From: Corallococcus sp. EGB
GTDB taxonomy: Bacteria; Myxococcota; Myxococcia; Myxococcales; Myxococcaceae
NCBI RefSeq assembly: GCF_019968905.1
Contig: NZ_CP079946.1
Location: 8,405,356-8,469,355, forward strand
Length of the DNA stretch: 64,000 nt
Direction: 5' to 3'
In this document: piece after piece, positions 52,430 through 61,371 of the stretch
Layout of the letters: the number at the start of each line of letters is the position of its first letter
Position numbering within the stretch: the first letter of the stretch is position 1
Program-made: the position numbers and the translations under genes
Notes under the pieces: generated by a model
What the model saw: the letters and a program-made list of their open reading frames with translations, nothing else
Databases searched by the model: none
Told to the model about the DNA's origin: nothing

Positions 52430-54670
52430 TCAGGGCACGGCGGGCTCGGCCACGGACTGCGAGGGCGTGCGCGACGGCGGCTCGGGCGCGTCCGTGACGT
52501 TCGGGTCGGCCACGGCACGGCCCCGGGCCCGGGGGCGCAGGGCCTGGAGCACGCTGCTGCGCTCGTCCGTCCAGACGTATTCCGGCTCGCCGCGGAGCAC
52601 CAGCCTGCGCGTGCGCGCCGGGCCCGTGTGGAAGGTGGAGCTGCCGAAGAACTCCCTGTCGGGGCTCAGCAGCATCCACGCGCTGGCCACCGCGTCGCCC
52701 GCGTTCTCCCGAGACACGAGCGCCGCGAACAGCCCGGAAGCCCGCGCGTGCGCCAGGCTGATGGGCACCAGGTCCAGGTGCTGGTTGCTGATGTGCAGCA
52801 CCAGCACGCCGTGCGGCGCCAGGTGCTGGACGTAGAGCGCCATCGCCTCCCGCGTCAGCAGGTGCACCGGGATGGCATCCGAGCTGAAGACGTCCAGCGC
52901 CAGCACGTCGAACTGGCGCGAGCCGTGCTCCAGCTCCTTCTCCAGGGAGATGCGCGCGTCGCCCTCGACGACCTCCACGTGCGCGGGCGTGTCCTTCAGC
53001 GTGCTGAAGAAGCCGCCCTGCCCCCGGGCGAGGTCGATGATGACGGGGTTGATTTCATAGAAGCGCGCGTCGTCCCCGGCGGCCAGGAGCATGGCGCTGT
53101 TGCCCACGCCCAGCCCCAGCATGCCCACGCGCAGCCCGGTGGGCAGCCCCAGCGCCTGGCGCCACCGGCGCTGCTCGGCGAGCGCGAGCCCCAGGCCGCT
53201 GTCCGCCGTGTAGTACGCCGTGGGGGCGCTCCGGCGCTCCGGCAGGATGTACTGCCAGCCGTGGGTGATGGCGCCGTGGCGCAGGGCGTACTGGTGCTGA
53301 TTCGGATCATCCGGGAACAGCTCCAGCACTCGCACCACGCCGAAGAAGTTGCGCGCGGCGAAGCGCACGCGCCCCAGGTCCGAGGCGACGAGCGCCGGCA
53401 GGTGCACCGCCACGCCCACCAGCATCGCCCCGCGCAGCAGGCGCTGCGTGCGCGCCACCACCGTCTCCTCCTTCGGCCCGCGCAGCAGTCCCACGAAGGC
53501 GATGGCGCAGCACGCGGCCAGCGCCAGCGGGTGCTCCCAGTAGGTGTTGAAGACGGCGGGCGCCACCAGGTTGACGAACACGCCGCCCACCACGCCGCCC
53601 ACGGACACCCAGAGGTAGAAGGCGCTCAGGTCGCGCGGAGCGGGACGGCGCCGGTACAGCTCGCCGTGGCACACCATGGCGCCCGTGAAGAGGGCGCCCG
53701 CGTGGAAGAGCACCTGCCACCCCAGGCCCAGCGAGGGGCCCTCCTTGTGCGCGTACGTCACCAGCACCACGAAGGCGATGAGCCCCACCGAGTACGGCGT
53801 GCGCGCGTAGAAGGACTCGCGCGAGAAGGCCAGGATGAAGGTGACGAGGTACACCGCCAGCGGCATCACCCACAGGAAGGGGCCCGCCGCCACGTCCTGT
53901 GAGAGCTTGTTCGTCGTGGCCAGCAGCAGCACCGACGCGCACGTGCTCAGCGCCAACCACGTCAGCGTGGGCCCCAGGCCCGGACGCGGCGGCGCCGTGG
54001 ACGCCTCCGCGGCGGCGCGGGTGGAAGCATCCGCGGGGGCGTCACCGGCGGCGGACGCGGGGGCGCGGCGCAGCAGGTCCCGGGCGCAGGCCCCGATGCA
54101 GAGGAGGAAGAAGACGAAGCCCACGGCCCAGCCCCAGGCCTGCGCGCTCCGGCCCACCCAGGGCTCCACGAGGAACGGATAGCCCAGCAGCGCCAGCAGC
54201 GAGCCCGCGTTGGACAGCGCGTAGAGCACATACGGCGAGCGCTCCGGCCGCGCGCGGGCGAACCATGACTGGACGAGCGGGCCGGTGGTGCTGAGCACGA
54301 AGAAGGGCAGCCCCAGCGTGGCGGCCAGCATCCCCATCAGCCGGAGCACGGGCAGGTGCTCATCCACCGGGCGCCAGCCGTCCCCCGGCGCCAGCGGCGA
54401 GCCCGTCCACCAGGCCCGCGCCGCCAGCGCTCCGAGCGCGGCCACCAGCAGGCCCAGGTGCAGCAGGGCCTGCGCGCGCGGGCGCAGCCGGGAGGCCACG
54501 ACGTGCGCGTAGGCGTAGCCCGCGAGCAGCACCGCCTGGAAGAACAGCATGCACGCCGTCCACACCGCGGGGGTGCCGCCGTACCACGGCAGCGCGTAGC
54601 GGCCCGCCAGCGGCTGGACGCCGAAGAGCAGGAAGGCGCTGGTGAAGATGGCGAGCGCGTAGCGCACCAT
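52430..54670 (-). CDS. fused MFS-like/spermidine synthase-like protein
   Basis: 746 residues. The first 440 residues hold about 12 hydrophobic helices of the kind placed before spermidine-synthase domains in bacterial fused proteins (FTSAFLLFGVQPLAGRYALP at the start). The C-terminal region has MLGLGVGNSAMLLAAGDDAR, FYEINPVIIDLA and LALDVFSSDAIPVHLLT, matching the decarboxy-SAM/SAM-binding half of spermidine synthase. Substrate-binding aspartates are largely kept, but polyamine transfer has not been shown for this fused family. The last 45 residues are a disordered Pro/Ser/Asp tail. Confidence 0.88.
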   Translation of the reverse strand: MVRYALAIFTSAFLLFGVQPLAGRYALPWYGGTPAVWTACMLFFQAVLLAGYAYAHVVASRLRPRAQALLHLGLLVAALGALAARAWWTGSPLAPGDGWRPVDEHLPVLRLMGMLAATLGLPFFVLSTTGPLVQSWFARARPERSPYVLYALSNAGSLLALLGYPFLVEPWVGRSAQAWGWAVGFVFFLLCIGACARDLLRRAPASAAGDAPADASTRAAAEASTAPPRPGLGPTLTWLALSTCASVLLLATTNKLSQDVAAGPFLWVMPLAVYLVTFILAFSRESFYARTPYSVGLIAFVVLVTYAHKEGPSLGLGWQVLFHAGALFTGAMVCHGELYRRRPAPRDLSAFYLWVSVGGVVGGVFVNLVAPAVFNTYWEHPLALAACCAIAFVGLLRGPKEETVVARTQRLLRGAMLVGVAVHLPALVASDLGRVRFAARNFFGVVRVLELFPDDPNQHQYALRHGAITHGWQYILPERRSAPTAYYTADSGLGLALAEQRRWRQALGLPTGLRVGMLGLGVGNSAMLLAAGDDARFYEINPVIIDLARGQGGFFSTLKDTPAHVEVVEGDARISLEKELEHGSRQFDVLALDVFSSDAIPVHLLTREAMALYVQHLAPHGVLVLHISNQHLDLVPISLAHARASGLFAALVSRENAGDAVASAWMLLSPDREFFGSSTFHTGPARTRRLVLRGEPEYVWTDERSSVLQALRPRARGRAVADPNVTDAPEPPSRTPSQSVAEPAVP

Positions 54671-54881
54671 GCGGCCTCGGGGGGCGGGGGAAGACGCACG
54701 GCGTAGGGGGCCCGCGCTCCAGGTGTTTCCCGCTGGGGCGACAGTCTTGTCAACACGGGCACGTTCCAGAGCACGGCGAGCGGCCAGGCAGGCCGCTGGT
54801 GGGGCGGGTGGCCGCGGCGGGCATCAGCCCTAACTTCCCGGACGGATGGGCGCTGAGGACATCGCGCCCGGGGAGGACATC

Positions 54882-55313
54882 ATGAAGGGCTTCAAGCGCG
54901 CGGTGGGGCTGGGACTGCTGGTGGGCGGCGCACTGGGAGGCTGGGGCTGCGGCAAGGAAACGCCGCCGTCGGACACGCAAGGGTTCCAGGACCCCGTGCA
55001 GCTCCAGCACCGGCCCCGCGAGGACGTGGCCGGGAGGAGCACTGGCAGCGACGTGGGTGAAACCTCCAGCGAGCAGGGCCGTAGCGCTCCCGACAACCGT
55101 CAGGGCGCGGCGGGTGGAAGCAGCCAGTTGGGCACGGGGCTCGCGGAGAGCTACCAGGGCGGAGCGGCCTCGGAGGGCACCGGCGGCTCCGGCCGTGACG
55201 CGGGCACCGGCGGCTCCGGCCGTGACGCGGGCACCGGCGGCTCCGGCCATGACGCGGGCACTGGCGGCTCCGGCCGTGACGCGGGCACGATGGACGCGGG
55301 CACGCACCATTAG
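54882..55313 (+). CDS. lipoprotein with tandem GTGGSGRDA repeats
   Basis: 143 residues from ATG 54882, which has GGAGG seven bases upstream and so beats the earlier ATG at 54846. The signal peptide MKGFKRAVGLGLLVGGALGG is followed by a rather poor lipobox ending in WGC. The mature protein is Gly/Ser/Gln-rich and low-complexity, ending in four copies of GTGGSGRDA (one with His for Arg) and a DAGTHH tail. Function unknown; repeat-rich surface lipoproteins are common in myxobacteria. A 7-bp hairpin AGCGGCC/GGCCGCT lies 85 bases before the start. Confidence 0.65.
   Translation: MKGFKRAVGLGLLVGGALGGWGCGKETPPSDTQGFQDPVQLQHRPREDVAGRSTGSDVGETSSEQGRSAPDNRQGAAGGSSQLGTGLAESYQGGAASEGTGGSGRDAGTGGSGRDAGTGGSGHDAGTGGSGRDAGTMDAGTHH
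55176..55283 (+). repeat. four tandem 27-bp units in a lipoprotein gene
   Basis: Units start at 55176, 55203, 55230 and 55257, each beginning GGCACCGGCGGCTCCGGC (the fourth with ACT for ACC) and ending GTGACGCG or, in the third, ATGACGCG. In frame, each codes for nine residues. Confidence 0.9.
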
Positions 55314-55334
55314 GCGCGGCTCCGGCGACGGCCA

Positions 55335-58300
55335 TCAGTCCTGACGGCGCTTCACATCCCTCAACTGGTTGTGAAGGTCCTGCACCTGCCTGAGGGTCGG
55401 CGTCGCACTGCCGCCCTGGCTGAAGTCGTCCCGGAGATTGTCGAAGAGGGTGCACAGCATCGACATGGCCTCGCAGCCATGGTTGCGCTTGAGCGACAGG
55501 AAGAGCGACCGCGTCGCCTCCCATTCCTTCTCCAACTCGGTGGCGCTGCCGCTCTCCTTGGCGGGAGCACGGACGGCGGCGGCGCGCTTGCCGGGCCGTG
55601 ATGGTGCCGGCTTCTTCGCACCGGCGTGAGCCACCGTGTCCTCCTCCGGCTCATCCGGAGCGAGCAGGTCGTCTGGGTTCACCTGCGCCGGGGCGCTGCT
55701 GGCGGTGGCCCGCGCGGGCTCGGCGGGCTTCGGCGTGGACTTCGCCGGCGCGGGGGGGAGCGCCGCGGCCACGTCGTTGACCGGCGTCTCCTGGGCCGGT
55801 GACTTCTCCTGGACCGGAGTCGCGGCCTGCTGCGCCGGCTCGGGCGCGGGAGGATGCCCCGGGGGATGCGCGGGCCGCGTGGGAATCTGCTGCACCGGGG
55901 TGGGCGGAGCCGGCGTCGATGTCCGGGACTGCTCCAGGCCCACGGCCACGCGCAGCTCGGGGACGAAGTAGAGCCCCGCCCCCACGATGGACAGCGCGAC
56001 GACCGTGAGCAGCAGGAACACCAGCGCGGAGCGCAGCGCGCCGCCCTTCTTCACCGGCGCCATCTCACGCCGCGAGGCACGCGGCGGCTCCGTGGGCTCC
56101 GGCCGCACCGGCATGGCCTTGCGCCGGGTCGCGTCGTCGCGCGTCGCGCGCGCGGTGGACGACTCGTCCGGCTCCGCGGCGGCCCGGGTCACGGCGCGCA
56201 TGCTCGACGCGGTGCTGGAGCGCGCAGGCGGCGTGCCCGGAGACGAACCGCGCACGGCGCGGCGGGAGCCCGTGCGGCCCCGGGCCGGAGCGGTGGGGCC
56301 GGTGTCGGACTCACGCTTGCCGGTGGACGAGGACGTCTCACGCAGCAGGGCCTCGTCCAGCATCACGCGGGACTGGGGCTCCTCGCGGCGCGAGGCGCGG
56401 GACGGCATGGGGATGCGCGGGTGCGTGTCCGCGTCGCCCGCTCGCACGGCCGGGACATCGTCCGGCTCCGCGGAGATGGACGGCATGCGGGCATCGGACT
56501 CCAGCGCGCGCGGCTCCACCGCGACCAGGTCCTCCGAAGGCCGCGTGTCCTGCATCGTGGGCCGGAGAGCAGGCCCCGGGTCGAGCGGCTCGGCGTCGAG
56601 CGGGGCCTCGTCGAAGTCGCTGGAGCGGGAGCCCCCGGACTGGATGGAGGGCACCTGGATGGTGAGCGCCGCGTGCGAGGGCAGCGGCCGGCTGCCGTTC
56701 GACGGCGTCGTCACCCCGGGGCGCGAGGACGCCACCGAGGGCATCGCGGCCGTGGGGCGCTGCCCCTCCGGAATGCGCGCCTCCACCGCGCGCGCGGGCT
56801 CGGGGGGCCGGGGCGAATCGAAGCCGCGCGAGGACTCCGACGCGCGCACCGGCTCGAAGGCCGGCAGGGGCTCCGACGCGCGAGCCACATCGAACGTGGG
56901 CGAAGGCGCGGGGCGGCCGCCGGTGGACGGCGTCGTGACGCCAGGCCGCGCCGCCGACAGGGACGGCATCGCGGCGGTGGGACGCTGCCCCTCCGGGATG
57001 CGCGGCTCCGCGGCGCGGAGCTCGGCGCCCCCGGAGCGGCCCCCCTCGGGGAGGGGCTCCGGCCACGGATAGGGGCTCTCGGGGAGCTCCTCGTCATCCA
57101 TGAACGGGCCATCCGGCAGCGGCGGCGGCTCCATGAACGGCAGCGACTCGCCCGACGCGTCGTATCGCCCCGCCCCGAAGTCGGACATGGGCGGAGGCGC
57201 CACCGGCCGCGATGCATCCGCCGGCACGACGGGCACGGGCCCGTCCACGGTCCGCACGGCCGGGATCGGCGCCATGGGCGGAGGCGGCACGCCCCGGGGC
57301 CCCACCGAATCCGAGAACGGCAGTGAAGCCCCCCTCCCGTCCGCGGGCGGCCGCGACACCGGCACGTCTGGCACGGGCGGCGCATCGCGCGACGGCAGCC
57401 CCGGCTCCGCGTACGGCAGCGACGTGGCGCGCGGCGCGGTGGGCTCGCCCGAGGACTCCGAGGACGGCAGCGCTTCCGCCCGGGGCGCGGTGGGCTCGCC
57501 CCGGGGCGAGGCCTCCGCGTCGCGTGCGCGCTCCTCCGCGGTACGGATGGCCGGCAGCCCCTCCAGGATGGTGGGCCGCTCCATCGCGTCCTGGCGGACC
57601 TCCACCGTGGGCGACGGCTCCGACGACGCGGGGCTGGGCCGCATCTTCGCGCGCGCCGCCTCCTCCAGCGCCTCCACCGGGAAGGCGGGACGCGTGGACT
57701 CGTCCACCATCACGCCGGGGCGCGTCTCACCGTCATCGCGTGCGCCGCCGCCGTCCTCGCGGCTTCGAGGCGTGGGATGGAACGACAGCGCCTCCACCGG
57801 CCCATCCAGGCGGATGGTCTTGGGCGGCAGCGTGGGCGTCTGCATCGTCGGGCGCGGCGCGGGGGCCAGCGACTCGTACGTGCCGCTGCTGCGCACGTCG
57901 CGCGACACCTCGCGCAGGGAGGCCAGCAGGCGCCGCTCGGACTGGTAGTCCGCGGAGAACAGGTCGCGCATGAAGCGGCTGACGCTCTCCGGGCCCGCGC
58001 TGGTGTCGATCTCCATCAGGCACGCCTGCAGGCGCACCCGGAAGTCCTCCGCCGTCTGGAAGCGCTGGGCCGGATCCACCGCCAGCGCCTTCGCGACCAG
58101 CTGCGACACCGCCGGCGGCGTCAGCGGCTCCACCTCACCGAGCGGCGCCACCTTCGGGTTCGCCACCGCGGACATCAGTTCGCCCGGCGGCAGCGCGTCG
58201 AAGGGGTTCTTGCCGGAGATGAGCTCGTAGAGACACAGGCCCACCGCGTACAGGTCGCTGCGGCGGTCCACCGGCTGGTGCCGGGCCTGCTCGGGCGACA

Positions 58301-58904
58301 TGTAGAGGAACTTGCCCAGGATGATGCTGGGGTTCGTCTTCGCCGCCGACAGCCGGCTCTTGGCCAGGCCGAAGTCGATGACCTTCACCTCCCCCTCGTA
58401 GGAGATGAGGATGTTCTGCGGCGAGATGTCCCGGTGGACGAGCTTCAGCTCCTTCTCTTCCTCGTCCCGCTTGCGGTGCGCGTACGCCAGCGCGTCCAGC
58501 ACCCGGCCCATCACGTACAGCACGAAGGTGAGCGGCAGCGGCGTCTGCCGGTCGCGCACGCGCGCGGCCACCTTGCGCAGGTCCTTGCCGTCCACGTACT
58601 CGAGGGCCATGTAGGCCTCGCCCTCGTGCACGCCCATGTCCAGCACCTGCGCGATGGAGCCGTGCCCCAGCCGCACCAGCGTGCGCGCCTCACCGACGAA
58701 GCGGTCGACGAAGTCCTGGTCCTCCGCGAACTGCGGGAGGATCTTCTTGATGACGCACAGCTTCTCGAAGCCCTGCGCGCCCTCCAGGCGGGCGAGGTAG
58801 ATCTCCCCCATGCCGCCGGTGGCCAGGTGCGACAGGAGCGTGTACCGGCCAAAGGGCTGCGGCCGGAAGGGCCGCAATCGGGCGGGCTGGTTCGAAGAGC
58901 TCAT
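55335..58904 (-). CDS. transmembrane Ser/Thr protein kinase with a long disordered linker
   Basis: 1189 residues. The kinase domain (19-290) is complete: glycine loop LATGGMGEIYLA, Lys53, catalytic loop HRDISPQN with Asp159, DFG 177-179 and SPEQA in the activation region. Next is an acidic, Pro/Ser/Arg-rich linker of about 650 residues with two copies of a RIPEGQRPTAAMPS..RPGVTTPS unit (56704-56785 and 56933-57005). A membrane span follows at about 953-973 (LVFLLLTVVALSIVGAGLYF), then a Pro/Ala-rich extracellular stretch and a short C-terminal domain with CEAMSMLCTLFDNL. Active PknB-type kinase; extracellular sensing is inference. The FHA-pseudocyclase gene lies 85 bases upstream on the same strand, a likely phospho-threonine reader. 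Confidence 0.92.
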   Translation of the reverse strand: MSSSNQPARLRPFRPQPFGRYTLLSHLATGGMGEIYLARLEGAQGFEKLCVIKKILPQFAEDQDFVDRFVGEARTLVRLGHGSIAQVLDMGVHEGEAYMALEYVDGKDLRKVAARVRDRQTPLPLTFVLYVMGRVLDALAYAHRKRDEEEKELKLVHRDISPQNILISYEGEVKVIDFGLAKSRLSAAKTNPSIILGKFLYMSPEQARHQPVDRRSDLYAVGLCLYELISGKNPFDALPPGELMSAVANPKVAPLGEVEPLTPPAVSQLVAKALAVDPAQRFQTAEDFRVRLQACLMEIDTSAGPESVSRFMRDLFSADYQSERRLLASLREVSRDVRSSGTYESLAPAPRPTMQTPTLPPKTIRLDGPVEALSFHPTPRSREDGGGARDDGETRPGVMVDESTRPAFPVEALEEAARAKMRPSPASSEPSPTVEVRQDAMERPTILEGLPAIRTAEERARDAEASPRGEPTAPRAEALPSSESSGEPTAPRATSLPYAEPGLPSRDAPPVPDVPVSRPPADGRGASLPFSDSVGPRGVPPPPMAPIPAVRTVDGPVPVVPADASRPVAPPPMSDFGAGRYDASGESLPFMEPPPLPDGPFMDDEELPESPYPWPEPLPEGGRSGGAELRAAEPRIPEGQRPTAAMPSLSAARPGVTTPSTGGRPAPSPTFDVARASEPLPAFEPVRASESSRGFDSPRPPEPARAVEARIPEGQRPTAAMPSVASSRPGVTTPSNGSRPLPSHAALTIQVPSIQSGGSRSSDFDEAPLDAEPLDPGPALRPTMQDTRPSEDLVAVEPRALESDARMPSISAEPDDVPAVRAGDADTHPRIPMPSRASRREEPQSRVMLDEALLRETSSSTGKRESDTGPTAPARGRTGSRRAVRGSSPGTPPARSSTASSMRAVTRAAAEPDESSTARATRDDATRRKAMPVRPEPTEPPRASRREMAPVKKGGALRSALVFLLLTVVALSIVGAGLYFVPELRVAVGLEQSRTSTPAPPTPVQQIPTRPAHPPGHPPAPEPAQQAATPVQEKSPAQETPVNDVAAALPPAPAKSTPKPAEPARATASSAPAQVNPDDLLAPDEPEEDTVAHAGAKKPAPSRPGKRAAAVRAPAKESGSATELEKEWEATRSLFLSLKRNHGCEAMSMLCTLFDNLRDDFSQGGSATPTLRQVQDLHNQLRDVKRRQD

Positions 58905-58989
58905 GCGGTGCGGGGGTCCACCACGGAAAGCGCATTGAACCCCGAGCCGGGGTGCCGCTTCAACCGGTCAACCGGCCGCGCCGGCCGCC

Positions 58990-60684
58990 TCACCGGATAC
59001 CGGGGTTGGTCAGCATGCCCATGTCCTCTTCAATCACCTCGAAAACCGCCACCTTGTCGCGGGGGGGCCGCACCACCCGCTCGCCCAGGGGCATCACGTC
59101 GAAGCGGGCGCCGGTGGCCGCCAGGAGCTTGCCGGTCATCAGCACCTGGCCGGGGGCCGCGGTGGAGGCCAGCCAGCCCGCCACCCCCATGCCCTCCCCC
59201 ACGGCGCTGTAGTCCATGCGCGCGTCGGTGCCGATCATCCCCACCAGCGCCTTGGTGGAGTGCAGCGCGATCCGCAGCTCGCACCGCTCGTCCTGGGGCC
59301 GGCGGGCCATGCCCCGCTCCCAGTCCGCGCGCAGGGCCAGCGCCGCGCGCACCGCGCGGACCGCGTCATCGCCCTTGGCGTAGGGCACGCCGAAGAGCGC
59401 GCGCATGGACTCACCGAGGAAGCCCTCGACGGTGGCCTCGAAGCTGAAGACGATGCCGCTCATGCGCGCGTGGAAGTCGTTGAGCAGCTGCGTGGCGCGC
59501 GCCGCGCCCAGCCGGGCGATGACGGCGCTGAAGTCCGCCAGCTCCGCGTGCAGCACGGTGAGGTTCTTCTCCTCCAGGCCCGGCAGCTTTCCGCCCGTGC
59601 GCTGGGACTCGGCGGAGCGGCGCTCGGCCACCTCCGGCGAGTGGAAGCGCTCCAGGTTGCGCCGCATCCGGTCCGCGCTGGAGCCGTCGCGCACGGCGAA
59701 GCGCTGCACGCCGCTGGCCACCAGGTGGGCCACCGCGGTGCACGCGTCCAGCATCAGCTCCAGGCTGGTGTCGCCCCCGCCGGGCACGTTGACGTAGAGC
59801 ACGCCCGCGAAGGGCGGCTCGGTGCCGATGGGGATGCACAGCACCCGGTCCACGCCGTACATGATGACGCTCTCGCGTCCGGCGAAGCGGCGGTCGTCGC
59901 GCACGTCGCCCACCGCGAGCGCGCGGCCCTGGCGGAGGGCCTCGTCCACGATGGCGTCCGACACGGGCACTTCGCCCTTGGCCAGCCGTCCCCGGTGCCG
60001 CACCGCCGCGGGCACCAGCGGCCCGGTGGCGTGCTTGAGCAGCACCACCGCCGTGGTGGCGTCGGTGCGCTCCAGGAGCCGGTCCATGGCGGACTCCAGG
60101 AACGCGGTCAGCGTGCGCGCGGTGGCCAGCGCCTCCGCGGTGTGCACCAGCAGCACCAGCGTCTCATAGGACACGCGCGGGCTGGCCACGGCGGAGCCGG
60201 TGGGCACGGGCGAAGGGCCGCTGAACGCGTCGTCGAACGGCAGCGGCCCCACGTTGTCCAGGAGGCGCAGCACGTCCGCGTCCTTCACGTTCTTGGCCAG
60301 CAGCACGGAGGGGCCCACGTCCGTGCCATGCCCGAAGCGCACGACGCCGCCCGCGCCCAGGTCCATCATCTCCGTGGCGGCGTTCTCCACCGTGTGCGGC
60401 TGGCGCACCGCCAGGGTGTTCTCCCCCAGCGCCACGGTGTCGCCCGCGCTCAGGTGCTTGCTGCCCTGGAGCGGGGAGCCGTTCACCCGGCTGCCGTTGC
60501 GGCTGCCCAGGTCCTCGATGCGCAGCACGTCACCTTCGACGTAGAGCCGCGCGTGCCGGCGCGACACCAGGTCGCCGCCCAGCACGATGTCGTTCTCGTC
60601 CGCACGGCCGAGGCTGGTGACGCCCTCCGGCAGGTCGTACGACGTGTCGAAGTAGCCGGGCCCGTTGATGATGATCTGCCACAT
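58990..60684 (-). CDS. FHA-GAF protein with a degenerate class III cyclase domain
   Basis: 564 residues from ATG 60684 (a TTG three codons upstream is possible). The FHA domain (1-95) has SRRHARLY and GSRNGSRVNG, the phospho-Thr-binding surface. A GAF domain (about 165-330) follows. The C-terminal region is a CYCc-type cyclase domain by layout (VLHAELADFSAVIARLG, VEGFLGESMRALFGVP, YSAVGEGMGVAGWLAS), but both metal-binding Asp positions are Glu, the adenine-selecting Lys is Gly, and the Asn/Arg of the last motif are Gly/Trp. Cyclase activity is therefore unlikely. It lies 85 bases upstream of the Ser/Thr kinase gene on the same strand and may read its phosphorylation. Confidence 0.85.
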   Translation of the reverse strand: MWQIIINGPGYFDTSYDLPEGVTSLGRADENDIVLGGDLVSRRHARLYVEGDVLRIEDLGSRNGSRVNGSPLQGSKHLSAGDTVALGENTLAVRQPHTVENAATEMMDLGAGGVVRFGHGTDVGPSVLLAKNVKDADVLRLLDNVGPLPFDDAFSGPSPVPTGSAVASPRVSYETLVLLVHTAEALATARTLTAFLESAMDRLLERTDATTAVVLLKHATGPLVPAAVRHRGRLAKGEVPVSDAIVDEALRQGRALAVGDVRDDRRFAGRESVIMYGVDRVLCIPIGTEPPFAGVLYVNVPGGGDTSLELMLDACTAVAHLVASGVQRFAVRDGSSADRMRRNLERFHSPEVAERRSAESQRTGGKLPGLEEKNLTVLHAELADFSAVIARLGAARATQLLNDFHARMSGIVFSFEATVEGFLGESMRALFGVPYAKGDDAVRAVRAALALRADWERGMARRPQDERCELRIALHSTKALVGMIGTDARMDYSAVGEGMGVAGWLASTAAPGQVLMTGKLLAATGARFDVMPLGERVVRPPRDKVAVFEVIEEDMGMLTNPGIR

Positions 60685-60837
60685 CGGGCGCAAGACATTA
60701 CACGACCTCCCAATCTTCCGAGAGTCCGAGACGCTTTCTCCGGACTGGCGGGCGTCCAGGCGAGGCCCCGGAGGCCCTCTCGCGTCGCGTCATACGCGAA
60801 GGACCCACTCAAGGCAGGAGGGGCCGGGGGTCGGAGT

Positions 60838-61371
60838 TCACCTGGGGCGGTGGATGAAGAGGGTGTCACCCATGCGCAGTGTACGGAAGGCCGTCAGCGG
60901 GCGTGACGCGGGGCCCCGGAGCACGCGCCCGTCCAGGCCGAAGCGCGAGCCATGGCAGGGGCACTCCACCGCCCCGAGCGCTCCGTCCCAGGCCACCGCG
61001 CAGTCGCCATGGGTGCAGGTGCGCCACACGGCCCGGTAGCAGCCGTCCGCCGCGTGCACCACCACCACGTCCAGGAGCGCCTCCGGGACGCGGACCGGGG
61101 AGGAGCCCCCCGGCTCGCGCAGGGCGGGGTGCTGGGAGAGGGGGACCTCCACCCAGCCCTCCTCGGGCGTGCCGGGGACGCCGGTGTCGCCGCACACCGG
61201 GGCGGCTTCCGGGTCCGGCGCGGGCAGCACCACGGCCTCGCGCCAGTCGCCGCCGCAGCCCAGCGCGGCCAGGGCGCAGGTGCCGCGCAGGAGCGTGCAC
61301 AGCGCCTGGCGGCGATCCACCCCACCCGCCTCCAGGCCGTCCGAAGGCAGGTGGGGCGCGCGTCGACTCAC
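60838..61371 (-). CDS. Tat-type Rieske 2Fe-2S lipoprotein
   Basis: 177 residues from GTG 61371, overlapping the upstream lipoprotein stop by four bases. The Rieske cluster motifs are complete: CTHGDC (Cys, His and a second Cys) and CPCHGSRF. The N-terminus has DRRQALCTLLRGTCALAALG, a twin-arginine-like signal, followed by Cys-Gly-Gly as a possible lipobox. A folded iron-sulfur protein would need the Tat route, which agrees. No oxygenase catalytic domain or cytochrome b neighbour; it must pass electrons to an unknown partner at the cell surface or periplasm. Last gene of the riboswitch-controlled run. Confidence 0.85.
   Translation of the reverse strand: MSRRAPHLPSDGLEAGGVDRRQALCTLLRGTCALAALGCGGDWREAVVLPAPDPEAAPVCGDTGVPGTPEEGWVEVPLSQHPALREPGGSSPVRVPEALLDVVVVHAADGCYRAVWRTCTHGDCAVAWDGALGAVECPCHGSRFGLDGRVLRGPASRPLTAFRTLRMGDTLFIHRPR

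Noticed and set aside
55176-55283. CRISPR-like repeat array
   Set aside because: Direct 27-bp repeats have no spacers and code in frame for a repeated peptide.
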